In this document: positions 60,989-64,000 of the stretch, piece after piece
How positions within the stretch are numbered: the stretch's first letter is position 1
Layout of the letters: each line of letters starts with the position of its first letter
Source of the DNA: Roseburia intestinalis L1-82
GTDB lineage: Bacteria; Bacillota; Clostridia; Lachnospirales; Lachnospiraceae
Assembly (NCBI RefSeq): GCF_900537995.1
Contig: NZ_LR027880.1
Span: forward strand, 2,798,001 to 2,862,000
Direction of reading: 5' to 3'
DNA length: 64,000 nt
Notes under the pieces: model-generated
Databases searched by the model: none
Told to the model about the DNA's origin: nothing
Seen by the model: the letters and a program-made list of their open reading frames with translations, nothing else
Translations under genes and position numbers: made by a program

Positions 60989-62461
60989 TTATCTACATAA
61001 TTTTTTGAACTCATCAGCTACGAACTGGACTTTTGTTCCAATGACAACCTGAACAGCTGTTTTACTTGGTCTGATAACACCAGCAGCCCCTGCTGATTTG
61101 ATTTTCTTCTCATCTACTAAAGAACTGTCTTTTACTTCAAGCCGAAGTCTTGTAATACAGTTATCAATACTTTTAATATTTGCTGCACCACCAACGCCTT
61201 CTAAAATTGCTGCCGCTACAGTTGTATAATCACTGCTCCCAAGGTCGACATTTTTCTCTGCTTCCACATCATCGTCTTCTCTACCAGGAGTTTTCAGATC
61301 AAACTTTGTGATAGCGAAACGGAATACAACATAAAATACAATAAATGCTGCAATACCAAGTGGAATGATCATCCAGGTATTCTTCGCTGCCGGAAGGGTT
61401 GCAGAGAAAAGAAGGTCTGTTGCTCCAGCAGAGAAACTAAAACCTGCTCTAAATCCAACTAATACCGTGATCACTGTGAAGATACCATATAATAATGCGT
61501 ATACAACATAAAGTGCCGGTGCAAGGAACATGAACCCAAACTCAAATGGCTCTGTAACACCACAGACAAATGCACAGACAGCTGCGGAGGCAACCAGACC
61601 GATTGCAACTTTCTTCTTATTACTCTTAGCCGTCTGAATCATAGCAAGAGCTGCACCCGGAACACCGAACATCATACATGGGAAGAATCCAGACATATAC
61701 ATACCTAAATCCCATGTTACATCTGCCGACGTCTCGCCTGCCCAGAAATGTTGTAAATCCCCAAGTCCGATCGTATCAAACCAGAATACATTGTTCAGTG
61801 CATGATGTAATCCGGTTGGAATCAGCAATCTGTTTAAGAATGCATAAATACCTGCACCAACAGGACCAAATCCAACAATTCCTTCACCGATTGAAACTAA
61901 TGCTCCAAATAATAAAGGCCAGATGAATAATAAGATTGCGGATACAATGATAGAAACAACGCCTGCAACGATTGCTACACAACGCTTACCACTGAAGAAT
62001 GATAACCAGTCAGGTAATTTTGTACCTTTGAATTTGTTGTAGCATGTTGCACCGATGATACCGGCAAGGATACCGATAAATGGGTTTGCAATCTTACTGA
62101 ATGCAAGCACTTTTGTCTCATTCTCTGCAATTACCGGCATTAACGTTGTAACAACCCCTGTAGAAAGAAGGTTTGTCATCATTAACCATGATGCCAAAGC
62201 TGCAAGAGCTGCTGTACCATCATTATCATCTGCCATACCAACGCCGACACCGATAACAAAAAGAATTGCCATGTTATCGATCAAAGCTCCTCCTGCTTTT
62301 ACAAGGAAGAAACCGATCATCTGAACGATACCGGAAACATCGCCCCCCTGCATGGTAGATGGACATAGCGCATATCCAATACCCATTAAGATACCACAGA
62401 TTGGAAGACACGCTACAGGAAGCATTAATGCTTTTCCCAATTTCTGTAAATACTTCATCAT
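60989..62461 (-). CDS. ptsG: PTS glucose-type transporter, EIICB
   Basis: EIICB imports and phosphorylates a hexose through the phosphotransferase system. The 490-residue membrane protein has an EIIC domain with about eight to ten membrane segments (residues 1-385), with the motif FGVPGAALAM and VTEPFEFGFMF. The C-terminal EIIB domain holds the phosphorylated Cys in SIDNCITRLRLEV (about 433). AGGAGGAG lies before the ATG. The EIIA partner is encoded separately upstream. Glucose-family membership is clear; glucose versus N-acetylglucosamine or similar is not resolved. Confidence 0.92.
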   Translation of the reverse strand: MMKYLQKLGKALMLPVACLPICGILMGIGYALCPSTMQGGDVSGIVQMIGFFLVKAGGALIDNMAILFVIGVGVGMADDNDGTAALAALASWLMMTNLLSTGVVTTLMPVIAENETKVLAFSKIANPFIGILAGIIGATCYNKFKGTKLPDWLSFFSGKRCVAIVAGVVSIIVSAILLFIWPLLFGALVSIGEGIVGFGPVGAGIYAFLNRLLIPTGLHHALNNVFWFDTIGLGDLQHFWAGETSADVTWDLGMYMSGFFPCMMFGVPGAALAMIQTAKSNKKKVAIGLVASAAVCAFVCGVTEPFEFGFMFLAPALYVVYALLYGIFTVITVLVGFRAGFSFSAGATDLLFSATLPAAKNTWMIIPLGIAAFIVFYVVFRFAITKFDLKTPGREDDDVEAEKNVDLGSSDYTTVAAAILEGVGGAANIKSIDNCITRLRLEVKDSSLVDEKKIKSAGAAGVIRPSKTAVQVVIGTKVQFVADEFKKLCR

Positions 62462-62551
62462 AATAAAAGCTCCTCCTTTTTTTTATCCCTTTTCATTTTA
62501 TTTTATGCCGTTATAAGTACGGCTAAAATACATTTTAATCTCCATTCTTGC

Positions 62552-62576
62552 GTGTGAAAAATCTTATTTTTCACAC
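62552..62576 (-). terminator. Perfect palindrome between crr and ptsG (attenuator or processing hairpin)
   Basis: GTGTGAAAAAT and ATTTTTCACAC surround three bases. It lies 20 bases past the crr stop and before ptsG, so it may reduce ptsG transcription relative to crr. No strong T-run follows on the minus strand, so it may be only an RNA stability hairpin. Confidence 0.5.
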
Positions 62577-62596
62577 TAACAACTGTATATTGCGCT

Positions 62597-63079
62597 TTAT
62601 TTATTTAGAATCAATACTGTGTCGCCAGGTTCTACTTCCTGATCTGTCACTGTTTCCACTGTCTGATAATCTGATGTATTGCACACAACCACAGGCGTGA
62701 TCACGTCATAACCGGCTTTTTTTACTGCATCAAGATCAGCCTCTATCAACAGTTCTCCCTTTTTCACAGAATCACCATTGCCTTTATATGCAGTAAAATG
62801 TTCTCCCTTTAATGCAACCGTATCAAGTCCTATGTGTATGAGCAGTTCTACACCTTCTGAAGTCGTCATACTTACTGCATGCATCGTATCAAATAACATC
62901 TCAATCGTACCATCGGCCGGTGCATATATCCTGCCTTCCGCAGGAATAATTGCAACACCTTTTCCTAAAATCTCCTCTCCAAAAGTTGGATCACTTACAT
63001 TACTGATCGCAACCGTTTTTCCTTTTACTGGTGAACCTATCTCAATCCCTTTTTCTTTTTTCTTAAAAAAATCAAACAT
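62597..63079 (-). CDS. crr: PTS glucose-type EIIA (Crr-like)
   Basis: EIIA carries the phosphoryl group from HPr to EIIB. The start is ATG 63079 (MFDFFKKKEKG), since GAGGTGTGGA lies before it; the earlier start would add 17 residues that are a shadow of the intergenic region. The 160-residue product has the phospho-His in VELLIHIGLDTVALKGEHF (His about 89), the PADGTIEMLFDTMHAV block and KGELLIEADLDAV. It is the middle gene of licT-crr-ptsG. Confidence 0.93.
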   Translation of the reverse strand: MFDFFKKKEKGIEIGSPVKGKTVAISNVSDPTFGEEILGKGVAIIPAEGRIYAPADGTIEMLFDTMHAVSMTTSEGVELLIHIGLDTVALKGEHFTAYKGNGDSVKKGELLIEADLDAVKKAGYDVITPVVVCNTSDYQTVETVTDQEVEPGDTVLILNK

Positions 63080-63114
63080 TTCCACACCTCTTTTCTGCTG
63101 TATTATTGTCAGGT

Positions 63115-63948
63115 TTATCCTGCCATACACACACGTTTTATATGTATCGCCAGAAACATGATTTCCTCGCTGGCAATTCCGCTGCCATATTCCTTTTCAA
63201 TATATTCAGCAATATGTTTACTGCATTCATATTCCTTCGGATACTTATTTTCCATCATCCTTGCAAATTCAATCTCCTCATCTTTCAACAATTCATGCCG
63301 GTAAAGGCGCTGTACCAAAAACTTAAGATGAGTGATAAATCTCTCATAATGCAGAGATTCCTCATCAAACTCAATTCCCATTTCCAGCCTGACCAGTTCT
63401 AAAATCTTCTGAATCATATTCGTCATTTCAAATGTATCATTGATCGTCGTGTTGTATTCTGCATTCACAAAATGCAGGGCTATAAATCCTGCTTCATCTT
63501 CCGTAAACTCTGTACCCAGCTTCTCATTCAAAAGATCAACTGCATATTTTCCCATCAGATATTCCTGATGGTAAAACTTCTTAGTCTCCCAAAGTAATGC
63601 ATTCTTCAATTGAATCCCCTGCGACTGTCTCTGGATTGCAAAATTAATATGATCTGTCAAAGTGATGTATATATTCTGATTCAGTTGTACATTCAGATTC
63701 TTTATTGCGTAGGATATAATATCACTGGTAAGCTGCATGTGCTCTAATGGAATATTTTCTAAAAGTTCCTGAAACTGTCTGGAAAGATTCTCATTCTCAA
63801 TACGAAAAACCTTCTCGATTTTGCTTTCATCAATCAGTTCTCCCGTATGCGCCTTAAACCCGATTCCCTTACCCATGATAACAATTTCCTGCTGATTCAC
63901 ATCATATGCTGATATTACATTGTTATTAATCACTTTCTGGATAACCAT
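63115..63948 (-). CDS. licT: BglG/LicT family transcriptional antiterminator
   Basis: LicT-type proteins bind a ribonucleic antiterminator (RAT) in the leader RNA and let transcription continue when the sugar is present; they are controlled by PTS phosphorylation. The 277-residue product has the N-terminal RNA-binding CAT domain (VINNNVISAYD, IVIMGKGIGFKA) and two PRD domains with phospho-His sites (ITLTDHINFAIQR, FIALHFVNAEYN, FLVQRLYRHELL, FLAIHIKRVC). GGAGT lies before the ATG. Its own leader with the expected RAT and terminator is largely beyond base 64000; only T-rich sequence is visible. It probably controls crr and ptsG. Confidence 0.93.
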   Translation of the reverse strand: MVIQKVINNNVISAYDVNQQEIVIMGKGIGFKAHTGELIDESKIEKVFRIENENLSRQFQELLENIPLEHMQLTSDIISYAIKNLNVQLNQNIYITLTDHINFAIQRQSQGIQLKNALLWETKKFYHQEYLMGKYAVDLLNEKLGTEFTEDEAGFIALHFVNAEYNTTINDTFEMTNMIQKILELVRLEMGIEFDEESLHYERFITHLKFLVQRLYRHELLKDEEIEFARMMENKYPKEYECSKHIAEYIEKEYGSGIASEEIMFLAIHIKRVCMAG

Positions 63949-64000
63949 ATTCCACTCCGTTTTTGTCCCTAAAAATTTAAAAAAACCAAATTTTACAAAA

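Noticed and set aside
1-64000. CRISPR arrays, tRNA and rRNA genes
   Set aside because: No regularly spaced repeats, cloverleaf pattern or rRNA-like conserved stretches were seen.

Overview
The window looks like a chromosome segment from a gut Lachnospiraceae (Clostridia), close to Roseburia or Agathobacter. That placement is an inference. It rests on moderate to low GC, strong AGGAGG ribosome sites, a meso-DAP MurE, [FeFe]-hydrogenase maturases, pyruvate phosphate dikinase, a CIRCE element, Rex-type operators, iron alcohol dehydrogenases, BspA-like surface proteins and a Tn1549-like conjugative element. Almost all genes are on the minus strand; only htpG and an AraC regulator are on plus.

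Bases 1 to about 11,230 are the leading part of an integrative conjugative element (ICE), transcribed leftward: attenuator-like leader, DUF6075-like protein, DUF3970-like protein, ParA, ParB, RepA (with iteron-like repeats inside the gene), DUF6050-like membrane protein, an accessory block, a small membrane protein, PcfB and the coupling protein VirD4. The accessory block (5.3-7.2 kb) is AT-rich and lies between copies of a 25-bp palindrome. virD4 is cut after about 330 codons by a second element carrying a large serine recombinase, TnpV and a bacteriocin-type ABC permease that runs off the left edge. The element's end is marked by a 22-bp imperfect inverted repeat.

Bases 11.2-30.4 kb are core chromosome: ppdK, a frameshifted transglutaminase/leucine-rich-repeat surface protein, a Rex-boxed alcohol dehydrogenase, a large zinc-ribbon coiled-coil protein paired with a Stealth phosphotransferase, CIRCE-controlled htpG, a second alcohol dehydrogenase, and the H-cluster maturation set (regulator, hydE, hydG, hydF). 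At 31-34.8 kb hypB, a large iron-sulfur/FAD oxidoreductase and hypA form an operon.

At 35.0-37.1 kb a compact cassette (ADP-ribosyltransferase-like DUF3990, a 133-residue protein and a NADAR protein) lies between two ~81-bp direct repeats derived from the 3' end of the neighbouring surface-protein gene. This is the best candidate for a toxin/antitoxin or defence system in the window. Next come the surface protein, an amidase-deacetylase fusion, hemW and lepA, then a GH74-GH31 pair likely acting on xyloglucan oligosaccharides. A group IIC-like intron sits directly behind a terminator upstream of the GH74 gene.

The right end carries a rhodanese/PP-loop fusion, murE, dapF, a trans-sulfuration enzyme, an AraC regulator, an Mn-dependent pyrophosphatase with CBS domains, a hendecad coiled-coil membrane protein, and a glucose-type PTS operon (licT-like antiterminator, crr, ptsG). 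Dispersed palindromic repeats occur in two families with two copies each. No tRNA, rRNA or CRISPR array was seen. All family names come from reading translated sequence; no database search was run.
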